This document shows positions 15,071 through 24,376 of a DNA stretch of 64,000 nucleotides, in pieces. Source of the DNA: QFOX01 sp033763655 (lineage in GTDB: Bacteria; Pseudomonadota; Alphaproteobacteria; Rickettsiales; UBA3002); assembly GCA_033763655.1 (NCBI GenBank), contig JANRKD010000012.1, positions 1-64,000 of the forward strand, written 5' to 3'. Positions within the stretch are counted from its first letter, which is position 1, and each line of letters begins with the position of its first letter. The translations under genes were made by a program, and so were the position numbers. The notes beneath the pieces are model-generated. The model ran no database searches. It saw only the letters and a program-made list of their open reading frames with translations, and was not told the origin of the DNA.

Positions 15071-17788
15071 TTATTCCTGTTTCGCTTCACCCTCGGTTGT
15101 TGCCGCCATATCCTCTTCCACCACCAGCCCGCCTTTGATGCGCACGGCGGAAATCACCTGCTCCTTGCTTTCGGTGCGGAAAGTAATGACCCCTTGCGAA
15201 GTGCGGCCACAGATGCGGATGTCTTCGACCGGAGTGCGGATTAACGTGCCTTTGTTGGTCATCAGCATCACCTGATCGCCGCTCTCAACCGGGAAGCTCG
15301 CCACCACCTTGCCGTTCTTTTTGCTGATGCCGATGCCAGTGACGCCCGAACCACCACGCCCCGTGACGCGGTATTCAAAGGCGCTGGTGCGCTTGCCGTA
15401 TCCCAGTTCGGTGACGGTGAGGATCATCTCCTCGGCAGCAGACATCTCGGCGATTTTTTCTTCGCTAAGGGTGATGCCCGAAAGGTCGATCGCCTCGTCA
15501 TCCGCTTCCTCTTGCCCGCTGGCGCGGCGGCGTGCCGAAGCCAGCTTGCGGTAATCCTCACGCTCCTCCGCCGTAGCGCGGATGCCGTGCAGAATCGAGA
15601 TGGAAACGACGGTGTCTTTCTCGGCGAGCTTCATGCCGCGCACCCCATCGGAGGTGCGGGATTTGAACACACGCACCGCCTCGACAGGAAAGCGCATCGC
15701 CTTACCTTCGCGGCTGGCAAGCAGGACATGATCCTCCTCGGCGCAGGTTTTGACACCGACCAGTTTATCGTTCTCATCGAGGCGAATGGCGATTTTTCCG
15801 TTGCTCTGCACCGATTTGAAATCGCTCAGATCGTTGCGGCGCACATTGCCCTGCGCGGTGGCGAAGAAGATATTGAGCTTATCCCAATCGGCCTCATCCT
15901 CGGGTAGCGGCATGAAAGTCTCGATGGTTTCCCCCGCCTTGAGCGGGAAGATGTTGACCAGTGCTTTGCCGCGCGCCTGCGGGGTCGAAAGCGGCAGGCG
16001 GTAGACTTTCAGTTTATAGACCTGCCCCGTGCTGCTGAAAAACAGCACCGGCGCATGGGTGCTGGCCACGAACAGCTCCGTCGTCGCATCCTCGTCGCGC
16101 AGGTCGATGCCCGAACGGCCTTTGCCGCCGCGCTTTTGCGCCCGGTAGGTCGCCAGCGGCACGCGCTTGATGTAGCCGCCCGCCGTCACCATCACCACCA
16201 TGTCCTCGCGCTGGATGAGGTTCTCGATGTCGATTTCCGCCTCGGAATCCTGAATCTCGGTGCGGCGCGGCACAGCGAACTGCGCCTTCACCTCGACCAG
16301 CTCCTCGCGCATCAGCGCATAGAGCTTCTCGCGGCTGCCGAGAATGGCAAGGTATTCCTTAATTTCGATTGCCAGTTCACCCAGCTCGCCGTCGATTTTC
16401 TCGCGCTCAAGGCCGGTCAGGCGCGCCAGACGCAGCTCAAGGATGGCTTTCGCCTGCGCTTCGGTGAAGAAAATTTTGTCGCCGTTCAGCACGTTGCCCG
16501 AATCTTCGACCAGGTTGAGCAAGGCGATAATATCGCCCGCCTTCCACTCGCGGCGCATCAGTTCTTCTTTGGCGACCACCGGATCGGCGGCGCCGCGAAT
16601 CACCGCAATCACCTCGTCGATGTTGGCCACGGCAATGGCAAGGCCAATCAGCACATGGGCGCGGTCGCGCGCTTTGTTGAGCTTGAATTGCGTGCGGCGC
16701 GAAATCACTTCCTCGCGGAAAGCGATAAAGGCGGCGAGCACTTTCTTGAGGTCGAGCAGTTCCGGACGCCCGCCATTGAGCGCCAGCATGTTGACGCCGA
16801 AACTGGTCTGCAGCGGCGTGAAGCTGTAAAGCTGGTTGAGCACCACTTCGCCCATTGCGTCTTTCTTGATTTCGATGACCACGCGCACGCCGGATTTATC
16901 GGACTCGTCGCGCAAATCGCTGATGCCCTCGATTTTCTTTTCCTTCACCAGTTCGGCGATGCGCTCGACCAGCCGCGCCTTGTTCACCTGATACGGCACT
17001 TCGTTGATGATGATGGTTTCGCGGCCTTTTTTATCGACCTCAATCTCGGTTTTGCCGCGCATCACCACGCTGCCGCGCCCCGTATGCATGGCCGAATGGC
17101 TGCCTGAACGGCCAAGGATGATGCCGCCGGTGGGGAAGTCAGGCGCCGGGCAGACGGCCATTAAATCTTCAATCGTGCTTTCGGGATTGTCGATGAGCAT
17201 GCAGGTGGCGTCGATGACCTCACCGAGGTTGTGCGGCGGAATATTGGTCGCCATACCGACTGCAATGCCCGAGCCGCCATTGACCAGCAGGTTCGGGAAG
17301 CGCGCGGGCAGCACGGTTGGCTCCTGCTCTGCGCCGTCGTAGTTTTCCTGATAGTTCACCGTGTCGAATTCAATATCGTTCAGCAATGCATGCGCCGCTT
17401 TGGACAGGCGCGACTCGGTGTAACGCATCGCCGCCGCATTATCGCCATCCATCGAACCGAAATTGCCCTGACCATCGACCAGCATCAGGCTCATGCTGAA
17501 GGGCTGCGCCATGCGCACCAGGGCATCGTAAATCGCACTGTCGCCGTGCGGGTGGTATTTACCCATCACATCCCCGACAATCCGCGCCGATTTTTTGTAG
17601 GGCTTGTTATGTTCAACCCCCAGCTCAAGCATGCCGAACAGGATGCGACGGTGGACGGGTTTTAAGCCATCACGCACATCCGGAATCGCGCGGCTGACGA
17701 TGACGCTCATCGCGTAATCGAGGTAGCTCTTGCGCATTTCCTCTTCGATGGAAATGGGAAGAATTTCGGCGATGTTGTTCGTGCTCAT
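15071..17788 (-). CDS. gyrA: DNA gyrase subunit A
   Basis: 905 residues. Breaks and rejoins DNA for negative supercoiling with GyrB. The catalytic Tyr is Tyr123 (AAAMRYTESRL), the quinolone region reads HPHGDSAIYDALVRM with Ser84 and Asp88, the residues of susceptible enzymes. The GyrA box (KRGGKGRSG) in the C-terminal beta-pinwheel separates it from ParC. Start chosen at ATG 17788 (MSTNNIAEILPISIEEEM) with upstream AAAGGG; the open frame begins earlier inside a repeat. Confidence 0.97.
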   Translation of the reverse strand: MSTNNIAEILPISIEEEMRKSYLDYAMSVIVSRAIPDVRDGLKPVHRRILFGMLELGVEHNKPYKKSARIVGDVMGKYHPHGDSAIYDALVRMAQPFSMSLMLVDGQGNFGSMDGDNAAAMRYTESRLSKAAHALLNDIEFDTVNYQENYDGAEQEPTVLPARFPNLLVNGGSGIAVGMATNIPPHNLGEVIDATCMLIDNPESTIEDLMAVCPAPDFPTGGIILGRSGSHSAMHTGRGSVVMRGKTEIEVDKKGRETIIINEVPYQVNKARLVERIAELVKEKKIEGISDLRDESDKSGVRVVIEIKKDAMGEVVLNQLYSFTPLQTSFGVNMLALNGGRPELLDLKKVLAAFIAFREEVISRRTQFKLNKARDRAHVLIGLAIAVANIDEVIAVIRGAADPVVAKEELMRREWKAGDIIALLNLVEDSGNVLNGDKIFFTEAQAKAILELRLARLTGLEREKIDGELGELAIEIKEYLAILGSREKLYALMREELVEVKAQFAVPRRTEIQDSEAEIDIENLIQREDMVVMVTAGGYIKRVPLATYRAQKRGGKGRSGIDLRDEDATTELFVASTHAPVLFFSSTGQVYKLKVYRLPLSTPQARGKALVNIFPLKAGETIETFMPLPEDEADWDKLNIFFATAQGNVRRNDLSDFKSVQSNGKIAIRLDENDKLVGVKTCAEEDHVLLASREGKAMRFPVEAVRVFKSRTSDGVRGMKLAEKDTVVSISILHGIRATAEEREDYRKLASARRRASGQEEADDEAIDLSGITLSEEKIAEMSAAEEMILTVTELGYGKRTSAFEYRVTGRGGSGVTGIGISKKNGKVVASFPVESGDQVMLMTNKGTLIRTPVEDIRICGRTSQGVITFRTESKEQVISAVRIKGGLVVEEDMAATTEGEAKQE

Positions 17789-17831
17789 GGTTTTGCCCTT
17801 TAGTGTGTCGTCGTCGCCCCACTCTCGCCGT

Positions 17832-17905
17832 GTCATGCCGTCTTCACGACGGCATCCATCTTCTTGCTTAAAAAAGGTGGACCCCGTTATAAAAACGGGG
17901 TGACA
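17832..17905. repeat. Palindromic repeat, family E, upstream of gyrA
   Basis: Two stems in a row: GCCGTCTTCACGACGGC and CCCCGTTATAAAAACGGGG, bounded by GTCAT at the left and GGTGACA at the right. A close relative is at 37618-37680. It lies in the gyrA upstream region. Confidence 0.8.
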
Positions 17906-17973
17906 GCCTGAGTGCGCGGCTGCTTGGCATACTTCTAAAGCATAGGGGACAAGAAACCAGCCACAGGGCGCAG

Positions 17974-17982
17974 TTATCCACA
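17974..17982 (+). promoter_or_regulatory. Single DnaA-box sequence TTATCCACA
   Basis: A perfect TTATCCACA in the argG-gyrA intergenic space. A lone box may be chance; other perfect copies in the window are the pair at 45892-45915. Confidence 0.35.
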
Positions 17983-18030
17983 GGCGACAGGCATTTTAGC
18001 CGCTTTGGGATTCACTTTGGCAGCATTCGG

Positions 18031-19239
18031 CTATTTCGCGCCCTGATGCCGCAAGCGCAGGCGCAGGGCGTTGAGCTTAATGAAACCCTCCGCGTCGCTC
18101 TGGTTATAGACCGAATCGGCCTCGAAGGTCACATGCTGCATGGAGTACAAGCTCTGCGGCGATTTGCGCCCCACCACCGAAACGCTACCCTTATAGAGCT
18201 TGAGGCGCACCGTGCCGCTGACATTTTCCTGACTCTTGTCGATGAGGCTTTGCAGCATCTCGCGCTCGGGCGAGAACCAGTAACCGAAATAAACCAGCTC
18301 GGCATACCGCGGCATCAACTCCTCTTTCAAATGCATAGCGCCACGATCGAGCGTAATGGACTCGATGCCGCGATGCGCCGCATGCAGAAGAGTGCCGCCC
18401 GGCGTTTCGTAGACCCCGCGTGACTTCATCCCGACATACCGGTTCTCGACCAGATCGAGGCGGCCAATGCCGTGCTTGCCGCCAAGACGGTTCAGCTCCG
18501 CGAGCAAATTGGCCGGGCTGAGCGTCTGACCGTTTACTGCTACCGCATCGCCCCGCGCGAATTCCACATCGACATATTCGGGTGCGTCGGGCGCCGCTTC
18601 GGGGTTCACCGTCAGGCGGAACATGGCGCTGTCCGGCTCCACCCACGGGTCTTCGAGCGCCTTGCCTTCGTAGGAAATATGCAACAGGTTTGCATCCATC
18701 GAATACGGTGCCTCGCCGCGCTTATCCTTTGCTACCGGAATCTGGTTCTTTTCAGCGTATTCAATCATCTGCGTGCGGCTGTTCAAATCCCACTCACGCC
18801 ATGGGGCAATGACGCGGATGTCGGGCTGCAGCGCGTAATAGCTCAGCTCAAACCGCACCTGATCGTTGCCTTTGCCGGTCGCGCCGTGGCAGACAGCATC
18901 GGCACCGGTTTCGCGTGCGATTTCAATCTGGCGCTTGGCAATGAGTGGCCGCGCGATGGAGGTGCCAAGCAGATACACCCCCTCGTAGAGCGCGTTGGCG
19001 CGGAACATCGGGAACACATAATCGCGCACGAACTCCTCGCGCAGATCGTCGATGTAAATCTGCTTCACACCCATCAGCTCGGCCTTGGCGCGCGCGGGTT
19101 CCAGCTCCTCGCCCTGCCCGATATCGGCGGTGAAGGTCACCACTTCGCAGCGGTAGGTATCCTTCAGCCATTTGAGGATGATGGAGGTGTCAAGCCCGCC
19201 GGAATAGGCGAGGACGACTTTTTTAACGGGCTGGGTCAT
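18031..19239 (-). CDS. argG: Argininosuccinate synthase
   Basis: 402 residues, normal length. ATP-dependent joining of citrulline and aspartate in arginine synthesis. The N-terminal pyrophosphatase loop AYSGGLDTSIIL and later CHGATGKGNDQVRFE are diagnostic. A strong SD (CAGGAGAGCAACC) precedes the ATG. argH is in the same window at 50.4 kb and argE at 38 kb, so arginine genes are scattered. Confidence 0.97.
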   Translation of the reverse strand: MTQPVKKVVLAYSGGLDTSIILKWLKDTYRCEVVTFTADIGQGEELEPARAKAELMGVKQIYIDDLREEFVRDYVFPMFRANALYEGVYLLGTSIARPLIAKRQIEIARETGADAVCHGATGKGNDQVRFELSYYALQPDIRVIAPWREWDLNSRTQMIEYAEKNQIPVAKDKRGEAPYSMDANLLHISYEGKALEDPWVEPDSAMFRLTVNPEAAPDAPEYVDVEFARGDAVAVNGQTLSPANLLAELNRLGGKHGIGRLDLVENRYVGMKSRGVYETPGGTLLHAAHRGIESITLDRGAMHLKEELMPRYAELVYFGYWFSPEREMLQSLIDKSQENVSGTVRLKLYKGSVSVVGRKSPQSLYSMQHVTFEADSVYNQSDAEGFIKLNALRLRLRHQGAK

Positions 19240-19367
19240 AGGTTGCTCTCCTGAGGTGGGCTTCCTTTAAGGCAGCATCGACACACTCGCAACAATTATT
19301 GAAACACCGTGCAAAACCTCTTGCATCCCCTCGTCATTTAGGCATAACGCGGGCAGCTAATTGAACT

Positions 19368-19451
19368 GTCATGCCGAACTCGTTTCAGCATCCATCACGA
19401 ATAACCGCGCCAGACGGCGCTTCAATGGATCCCCGCCTTCGCGGGGATGAC
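19368..19451. repeat. Palindromic repeat, family E-like, in the ppa leader
   Basis: Begins GTCATGCCGAA and ends GGGGATGAC, with internal stem CCCCGCCTTCGCGGGG. It ends five bases before the Shine-Dalgarno of ppa, so the transcript leader would carry this hairpin. Confidence 0.8.
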
Positions 19452-19466
19452 AAAATGGAGTGTAAT

Positions 19467-19991
19467 GTGGACATCACAAAAATCGCTATCGGCCAGAATC
19501 CCCCCGACGACGTCAATGTCATCATCGAAGTGCCGATGGGCAGCGAACCCATTAAATACGAGCTGGATAAAGACTCCGGCGCGATTTTCGTCGATCGCTT
19601 CCTGCATACCGCGATGACCTACCCGTGCAATTACGGCTTCATTCCCCACACGCTCAGCCAGGATGGCGACCCGGTCGATGTGCTCGTCGTCGGCCGCCGC
19701 CCGCTGATGCCCGGCTGCGTCGTCGGCGCGCGGCCCATCGGCGTACTGCTGATGGAAGACGACAAAGGGCAGGATGAAAAAATCCTCTGCGTGCCCGCCC
19801 GCCGCCTGCACCCTTTCTGGGACGAGGTCGAGGAAGCCACCGACCTGCCCGGAATTCTGCTGGAGCAGATTTACCATTTCTTCGAGCATTACAAAGACCT
19901 CGAAAAAGGCAAATGGGTCAAAGTCCATGGCTGGGGCGATAAAGCCCGCGCCCGCGAACTGATTCTGGCGGGGATTAAACACGCGCAGTAG
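19467..19991 (+). CDS. ppa: Inorganic pyrophosphatase (soluble, family I)
   Basis: 174 residues from GTG 19467, giving MDITKIAIGQNPPDDVNVIIEVP like other family I enzymes. GGAG at 19456-19459 is spaced six bases from this GTG; the in-frame ATG at 19455 overlaps the SD and an ATG at 19371 lies inside the palindrome, so both are rejected. Active-site residues include YPCNYGFIPHT and DGDPVDVLV. It hydrolyses PPi to drive biosynthetic reactions. The membrane pyrophosphatase gene is next. Confidence 0.95.
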   Translation: MDITKIAIGQNPPDDVNVIIEVPMGSEPIKYELDKDSGAIFVDRFLHTAMTYPCNYGFIPHTLSQDGDPVDVLVVGRRPLMPGCVVGARPIGVLLMEDDKGQDEKILCVPARRLHPFWDEVEEATDLPGILLEQIYHFFEHYKDLEKGKWVKVHGWGDKARARELILAGIKHAQ

Positions 19992-20115
19992 CTGCCCGCC
20001 CGTTGAGCGGTTAGCATCTGGTCTGGGCGGGCTGTGGAAATGTACTCGGTTAAGGCTGATTACTCTCTGCCTTGTCATGCCAGCCACGTCCTCTGATAAT
20101 TGGCGCACCCCTTAT

Positions 20116-20210
20116 TTGACATGCCAGCGCAGGCTGGCATCCAGCTCCTTTGCGAGAATCTCACGACGTGGACATGTCGCACTGGATGCCCAATCACGTT
20201 TGGCATGACA
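20116..20210. repeat. Palindromic repeat, family B
   Basis: Outer arms TGACATGCCAGCG... and ...TTTGGCATGACA, inner stem GACGTGGACATGTC. Sister copies are at 37747-37840 and 53257-53347. Confidence 0.9.
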
Positions 20211-20333
20211 AAAGGTGGGGTTGGGGACTGTTGGCTGTAGGTTGGGTGTGGAAGCTGTGCGCTGTTGACTGTAAGCTGTGGCTGGGGCCGCTCGACGCTC
20301 GACTCTAACCACTCGACTCTTCCTTTGCCGCTT

Positions 20334-20373
20334 CCCTCACCCCGGCCCTCTCCCGCAAGCGGGAGAGGGAGCG
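20334..20373. repeat. Short palindrome, family F
   Basis: CCCTCACCCCGGCC followed by hairpin CTCTCCCGCAAGCGGGAGAG and GAGCG. A near copy lies at 37873-37911. This type of REP-like unit is widespread in proteobacterial genomes. Confidence 0.85.
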
Positions 20374-20410
20374 ACTCCCCTTGCTTCACTTCCTTTCTTC
20401 CTCCACTTCC

Positions 20411-20478
20411 TTCACTGGCTACTGACTACTGGCAACTGGCTACTGGCTACTGGCTACCGGCTACTGACTACTGGTGAC
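20411..20478. repeat. Tandem CTACTGG heptamer array
   Basis: Roughly nine to ten imperfect copies of CTACTGG (variants CAACTGG, CTACCGG, CTACTGA). It ends about 115 bases before the hppA ribosome-binding site. Confidence 0.8.
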
Positions 20479-20608
20479 TTCCTGTGCAACAAAGTAACAA
20501 TCCAAGGCAAATCAATCGCTTTGCTGCGATGCAGCAACGGATTTGCTTGCAATCCCGGCAAAATCCTCCTTTAACCGGGGCAATTCATCACTTAAAGGGG
20601 CTAAATTC

Positions 20609-22759
20609 ATGGAAATGCACGACATTCACACCATCATCCTCGCCTGCGGCGGTCTGGCCATCGCCTACGGCCTGCTGACCATCCGTTCCATTCTGGCGCA
20701 AAGCAAGGGCAACGCCGCGATGATTGAGATTGCGGATGCGATTCAGGTCGGCGCAAGCGCCTACCTCAACCGGCAATATACGACCATCGCCGGGGTGGGC
20801 GCCGTGATTTTTGTCCTGCTTGGCTGGCAACTGGGCTGGCTGGTCGCCGTCGGTTTTGCGATCGGGGCGGTGATGTCGGGTCTGGCCGGGTTCATCGGCA
20901 TGAATATCTCGGTGCGCGCCAACGTGCGCACGGCGGAAGCGGCGCGCAGCGGGATGCAGAAAGCCCTCACCATCGCCTTCCGTTCGGGCGCGGTGACGGG
21001 GATGTTCGTGGTCGGCCTCGGCCTGCTTGGCACGGCGGGCTATTATTTCTACCTGCTCGATGTGGGCACCGAAGCGCGGACGATTCTTGAGGCGCTGGTT
21101 GCCCTTTCGTTCGGTGCCTCGCTGATTTCGATTTTTGCCCGTCTGGGTGGCGGCATCTTCACCAAAGGTGCGGATGTGGGCGCCGACCTCGTCGGCAAGG
21201 TTGAGGCCGGTATCCCCGAGGATGACGCCCGCAACCCGGCGGTGATTGCCGATAACGTCGGCGACAATGTCGGCGACTGCGCGGGCATGGCGGCGGATCT
21301 GTTTGAAACCTATGTGGTGACGATTGTCGCGACCATGCTGCTCGCTGCCATTTACTTCACCGGCGACACGCAGCAGATGTTCATGGTGTTCCCGCTCGCA
21401 CTGGGCGGCGTGTGCATTGTCGCGTCGGTCATCAGCACCTTCTTCGTGCGGCTGGATGCAGGAAAAAGCATCATGCGCGCCCTGTATAAAGGTCTGGTCG
21501 TCAGCGGCGTGCTTTCGGCGGGGCTGATTTACAAGCTGGTCGAAAAACTGGTCGGCTTTGACACCGTCTATAATGTCGGCGGCGTCACCGAGGCGGCGCA
21601 TACCGTCAAAGGCAAGGTGATCGAAGCGGTCACCACCGGCGGCATCAACTTCACGGGGATGGATATTTTCTACTGCTCACTGGTCGGCCTTGCGGTCACC
21701 GGCGCGCTGGTATGGATTACGGAGTATTACACTTCGACCACCTTCCGCCCGGTCAGATCCATCGCCAAAGCCTCCGGCACCGGCCATGGCACCAACGTGA
21801 TTCAGGGCCTCGCCGTGTCGATGGAAGCGACCGGCATGCCGATTATCGTCATCTGTGCGGGCATTCTGGTGCCGTACCTGCTGGCGGGCCTGTTCGGCGT
21901 CGCGATTGCGGCGACCACCATGCTGGCGCTGGCGGGCGTCGTCGTGGCGCTGGACGCTTACGGGCCGGTGACCGATAACGCAGGTGGCATCGCGGAAATG
22001 GCCGGTCTGCCAAGCGATGTGCGCGTGACCACCGATGCACTCGATGCGGTTGGCAACACCACCAAGGCGGTCACCAAGGGCTATGCTATCGGCTCAGCGG
22101 CGCTCGCGTCGCTGGTGCTGTTCACCGCCTATGTGCAGGACATCAAGCACTACTTCCCGACGCTCGACGTGCAGTTCAACCTCGCCGACCCGTATGTGCT
22201 GGTGGGGCTGTTCATCGGTGGCCTGCTGCCTTATTTCTTCGGTGGCATGGCGATGATGGCGGTCGGCCGCGCGGCAGGTGCTGTGGTGGTCGAAGTACGC
22301 CGTCAGTTCAAAGAAATCCCAGGCATCATGGAGCGTAAGGCCAAGCCGGATTACTCCAAAGCCGTGGACATGCTGACCAAAGCCGCCATCCGCGAAATGG
22401 TGGTGCCAAGCCTGCTGCCGATTGTAACGCCGGTAGCGCTGTATTTCGTCATCAACGAAATCGCTGGCCAATCCTCGGCCTTTGCGAGCCTTGGCGCGAT
22501 GCTGATCGGTATCATCGTCACCGGCCTATTCGTGGCTATCTCGATGACTTCGGGCGGCGGCGCATGGGATAATGCGAAAAAATATATCGAAGAAGGCAAC
22601 CATGGCGGCAAAGGTTCCGAGGCCCACAAGGCCGCGGTCACCGGCGACACCGTGGGCGACCCCTACAAGGATACGGCAGGCCCGGCGGTCAACCCGCTCA
22701 TCAAGATTGCCAATATCTCGGCGATTTTGTTGCTGGCTCTGCTCGCCCACGCAGCGTAG
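20609..22759 (+). CDS. hppA: Membrane proton-translocating pyrophosphatase, K+-independent type
   Basis: 716 residues, about 16 membrane helices. It couples PPi hydrolysis to H+ pumping. The substrate loop GGGIFTKGADVGADLVGK and DNVGDNVGDCAGMAADLFE are intact. The motif GNTTKAVTKGYA has Lys where K+-dependent enzymes have Ala (GNTTAA), the known marker of the K+-independent subfamily. Start at ATG 20609 with AAAGGGG upstream; an in-frame ATG at 20615 is possible and a longer open frame lacks similarity. A terminator follows. Confidence 0.95.
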   Translation: MEMHDIHTIILACGGLAIAYGLLTIRSILAQSKGNAAMIEIADAIQVGASAYLNRQYTTIAGVGAVIFVLLGWQLGWLVAVGFAIGAVMSGLAGFIGMNISVRANVRTAEAARSGMQKALTIAFRSGAVTGMFVVGLGLLGTAGYYFYLLDVGTEARTILEALVALSFGASLISIFARLGGGIFTKGADVGADLVGKVEAGIPEDDARNPAVIADNVGDNVGDCAGMAADLFETYVVTIVATMLLAAIYFTGDTQQMFMVFPLALGGVCIVASVISTFFVRLDAGKSIMRALYKGLVVSGVLSAGLIYKLVEKLVGFDTVYNVGGVTEAAHTVKGKVIEAVTTGGINFTGMDIFYCSLVGLAVTGALVWITEYYTSTTFRPVRSIAKASGTGHGTNVIQGLAVSMEATGMPIIVICAGILVPYLLAGLFGVAIAATTMLALAGVVVALDAYGPVTDNAGGIAEMAGLPSDVRVTTDALDAVGNTTKAVTKGYAIGSAALASLVLFTAYVQDIKHYFPTLDVQFNLADPYVLVGLFIGGLLPYFFGGMAMMAVGRAAGAVVVEVRRQFKEIPGIMERKAKPDYSKAVDMLTKAAIREMVVPSLLPIVTPVALYFVINEIAGQSSAFASLGAMLIGIIVTGLFVAISMTSGGGAWDNAKKYIEEGNHGGKGSEAHKAAVTGDTVGDPYKDTAGPAVNPLIKIANISAILLLALLAHAA

Positions 22760-22788
22760 CAGAACCTGCCTGAACCACGTAAACGAAA

Positions 22789-22816
22789 GGCCCTGTAGCA
22801 ATACAGGGCCTTTTTT
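22789..22816 (+). terminator. Rho-independent terminator of hppA
   Basis: Nine-base stem GGCCCTGTA / TACAGGGCC with a four-base loop, then TTTTTT. Confidence 0.92.
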
Positions 22817-22846
22817 GTAGGCGAATCATGTGCTTTCTGGATTGGG

Positions 22847-23386
22847 TTAGCGCGTCATCTGCTGGGTCGCGGTGGCGGCTAGCGCTTCTGCCTCGACCGA
22901 GGCAGCATGGCTCCCCTGTGCCGCGCGGCTTGGTAGCTCTTTTGTAAATTCTGAGGGCGGCTTAACAACCACACCGTTATGCGCGGCGGCCGCCGCCTCG
23001 AGCGCTTTCACCCGGTCGAGGGCGTCATTGCGTTCGCCCTTAACGCGCTCGAACTGCTCGCGGCCAACCGACGCTGTTTTCATGCCACGCGCCACGCCGA
23101 TGGCAAGGCCGGTGTAACTGCCGATGACCAGCCCGGCCAAGCCCCCGGCGGCACGGATAACGTTCTTCGGCTCGATAGGAATATTGAGTTTCTGCAATAA
23201 CCGGGTGGCACTCGGCGCATATTTTTCAATCGATCCTGAGAAATGCCCCGACGTCAGCGCGCCGACGACCACCCCGGCGGCGCTACCAATCCAGCTGTAA
23301 ATCTTGCCTTTGCCCAGCGCAATGGTCGCGTCGCTAGCCCCCTGATAGGGCTCATCACGCTCTGGAATGGGCGGTTTCTGCTGCAT
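22847..23386 (-). CDS. Orphan protein with glycine-rich hydrophobic hairpin, function unknown
   Basis: 179 residues from ATG 23386 (MQQKPPIPERDEPYQG); the longer open frame upstream is unlikely to be coding. Two Gly/Ala-rich hydrophobic segments (about 29-50 and 78-100) could form a membrane hairpin, followed by a short coiled coil (EQFERVKGERNDALDRVKALE) and an Ala-rich tail ending in QQMTR. I do not recognise the family. Similar style to the orphan at 6778-7905. It may be transcribed after nnrD. Confidence 0.65.
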   Translation of the reverse strand: MQQKPPIPERDEPYQGASDATIALGKGKIYSWIGSAAGVVVGALTSGHFSGSIEKYAPSATRLLQKLNIPIEPKNVIRAAGGLAGLVIGSYTGLAIGVARGMKTASVGREQFERVKGERNDALDRVKALEAAAAAHNGVVVKPPSEFTKELPSRAAQGSHAASVEAEALAATATQQMTR

Positions 23387-23505
23387 GGTATGCGGATGTA
23401 TCCTTTGCGTGGTCGATAGAAATCTACACCATGGATTATAGCCCATCGCCCCGGCAGGATATGTGACAATTTGATGAACATTGGGCTTTTGGGGCCGTCG
23501 CGCCG

Positions 23506-24342
23506 CTACGCCAACGCCGCCCGCAACGCGGCAGGAATGCTGACAATTACATCCTCGGCGATCATGCCCGGACCATGGGCGCGCGCCGCCGCCGCATGCA
23601 GCCAGACGCCTGCCGACGCCGCTTCGAACACCGTCATGCCCTGCGCCACCAGCGCGGCGATAATTCCGGCCAGCACATCGCCCGTGCCAGCGCTTGCCAG
23701 CCATGCAGGCGGGCGGGTGATGAGGAGCTTCCCTTGTCCATCCGCCACTATCGTCTCGCTGCCTTTGAGCACCACCACCGCTTTCATCGCACGGGCGAGA
23801 GCACGGGCGCGGGCAGCCTTATCCCCCGCCGGGTTCAGCCCAAGCGCGGCGGCAAGGCGGGCATATTCGCCCGCATGCGGGGTGAGAATCATCGGGCTGG
23901 AGGCCATGGTCTGACGCAGTGGTGCGTCGCCCGCCAGCAGGGTCAGCGCATCCGCATCGAGGATAAGCGTTTTGCCTGCCTTCGCTGCCGCACGGATGGC
24001 GCTTTTCGTGCGCGCCTGCAGCCCCGCACCCGGCCCGATGAGCACGGCGCTAATCCGCGCATCCGCAACCAAAGCCGCCCATTCTTTGCTGGTGCATGGC
24101 CGTACCAGCGCACTCTCCATCGCGGCGGCATAGACTGGCCACGCCGCCGCTGTCGTGGCGAGGGTGACCATCCCCGCTCCCGCGCGCTGGGCAGCGCGGG
24201 CAGCCAATTTGCTGGCCCCCGTCAGCGTGCTGCCACCAAGGATAAGCACATGGCCCCGTGTATATTTGTTATCCTCGGGCCGAAGTGGCGGGATAGACCA
24301 GTCGCCCGGGGCATTTTCTTTGACTTTCGCGCGCTTCTTCAT
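23506..24342 (-). CDS. nnrD: ADP-dependent NAD(P)H-hydrate dehydratase, stand-alone domain
   Basis: 278 residues, only the ribokinase-like dehydratase domain; many bacteria fuse it to an N-terminal epimerase (about 500 residues). It repairs hydrated NADH/NADPH. Motifs: GHVLILGGS, VLIGPGAG, LDADALTLLAG, LTPHAGEYARLA, VVLKGSETIVADG and SAGTGDVLAG with the catalytic Asp. No epimerase (nnrE) gene is in the window. Confidence 0.9.
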   Translation of the reverse strand: MKKRAKVKENAPGDWSIPPLRPEDNKYTRGHVLILGGSTLTGASKLAARAAQRAGAGMVTLATTAAAWPVYAAAMESALVRPCTSKEWAALVADARISAVLIGPGAGLQARTKSAIRAAAKAGKTLILDADALTLLAGDAPLRQTMASSPMILTPHAGEYARLAAALGLNPAGDKAARARALARAMKAVVVLKGSETIVADGQGKLLITRPPAWLASAGTGDVLAGIIAALVAQGMTVFEAASAGVWLHAAAARAHGPGMIAEDVIVSIPAALRAALA

Positions 24343-24376
24343 CAGCTAACGATAGTCCAACTGTTGGGAATATCCA

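Larger units (their letters stand above)
19992..20608. other. Repeat-filled intergenic region between ppa and hppA
   Basis: No gene is supported. Contents in order: a fragment of a family B element (about 20071-20088), a full family B copy (20116-20210), a stretch of GTTGGCTGTAG-like imperfect repeats (20220-20290), a family F hairpin (20334-20373), and ACTGGCTACTGG tandem repeats (20411-20478). The hppA SD follows at 20594-20600. Confidence 0.8.

Noticed and set aside
16055..17107. Plus-strand open frame of 350 codons opposite gyrA
   Set aside because: Shadow frame; the minus strand encodes clear GyrA across the same bases.
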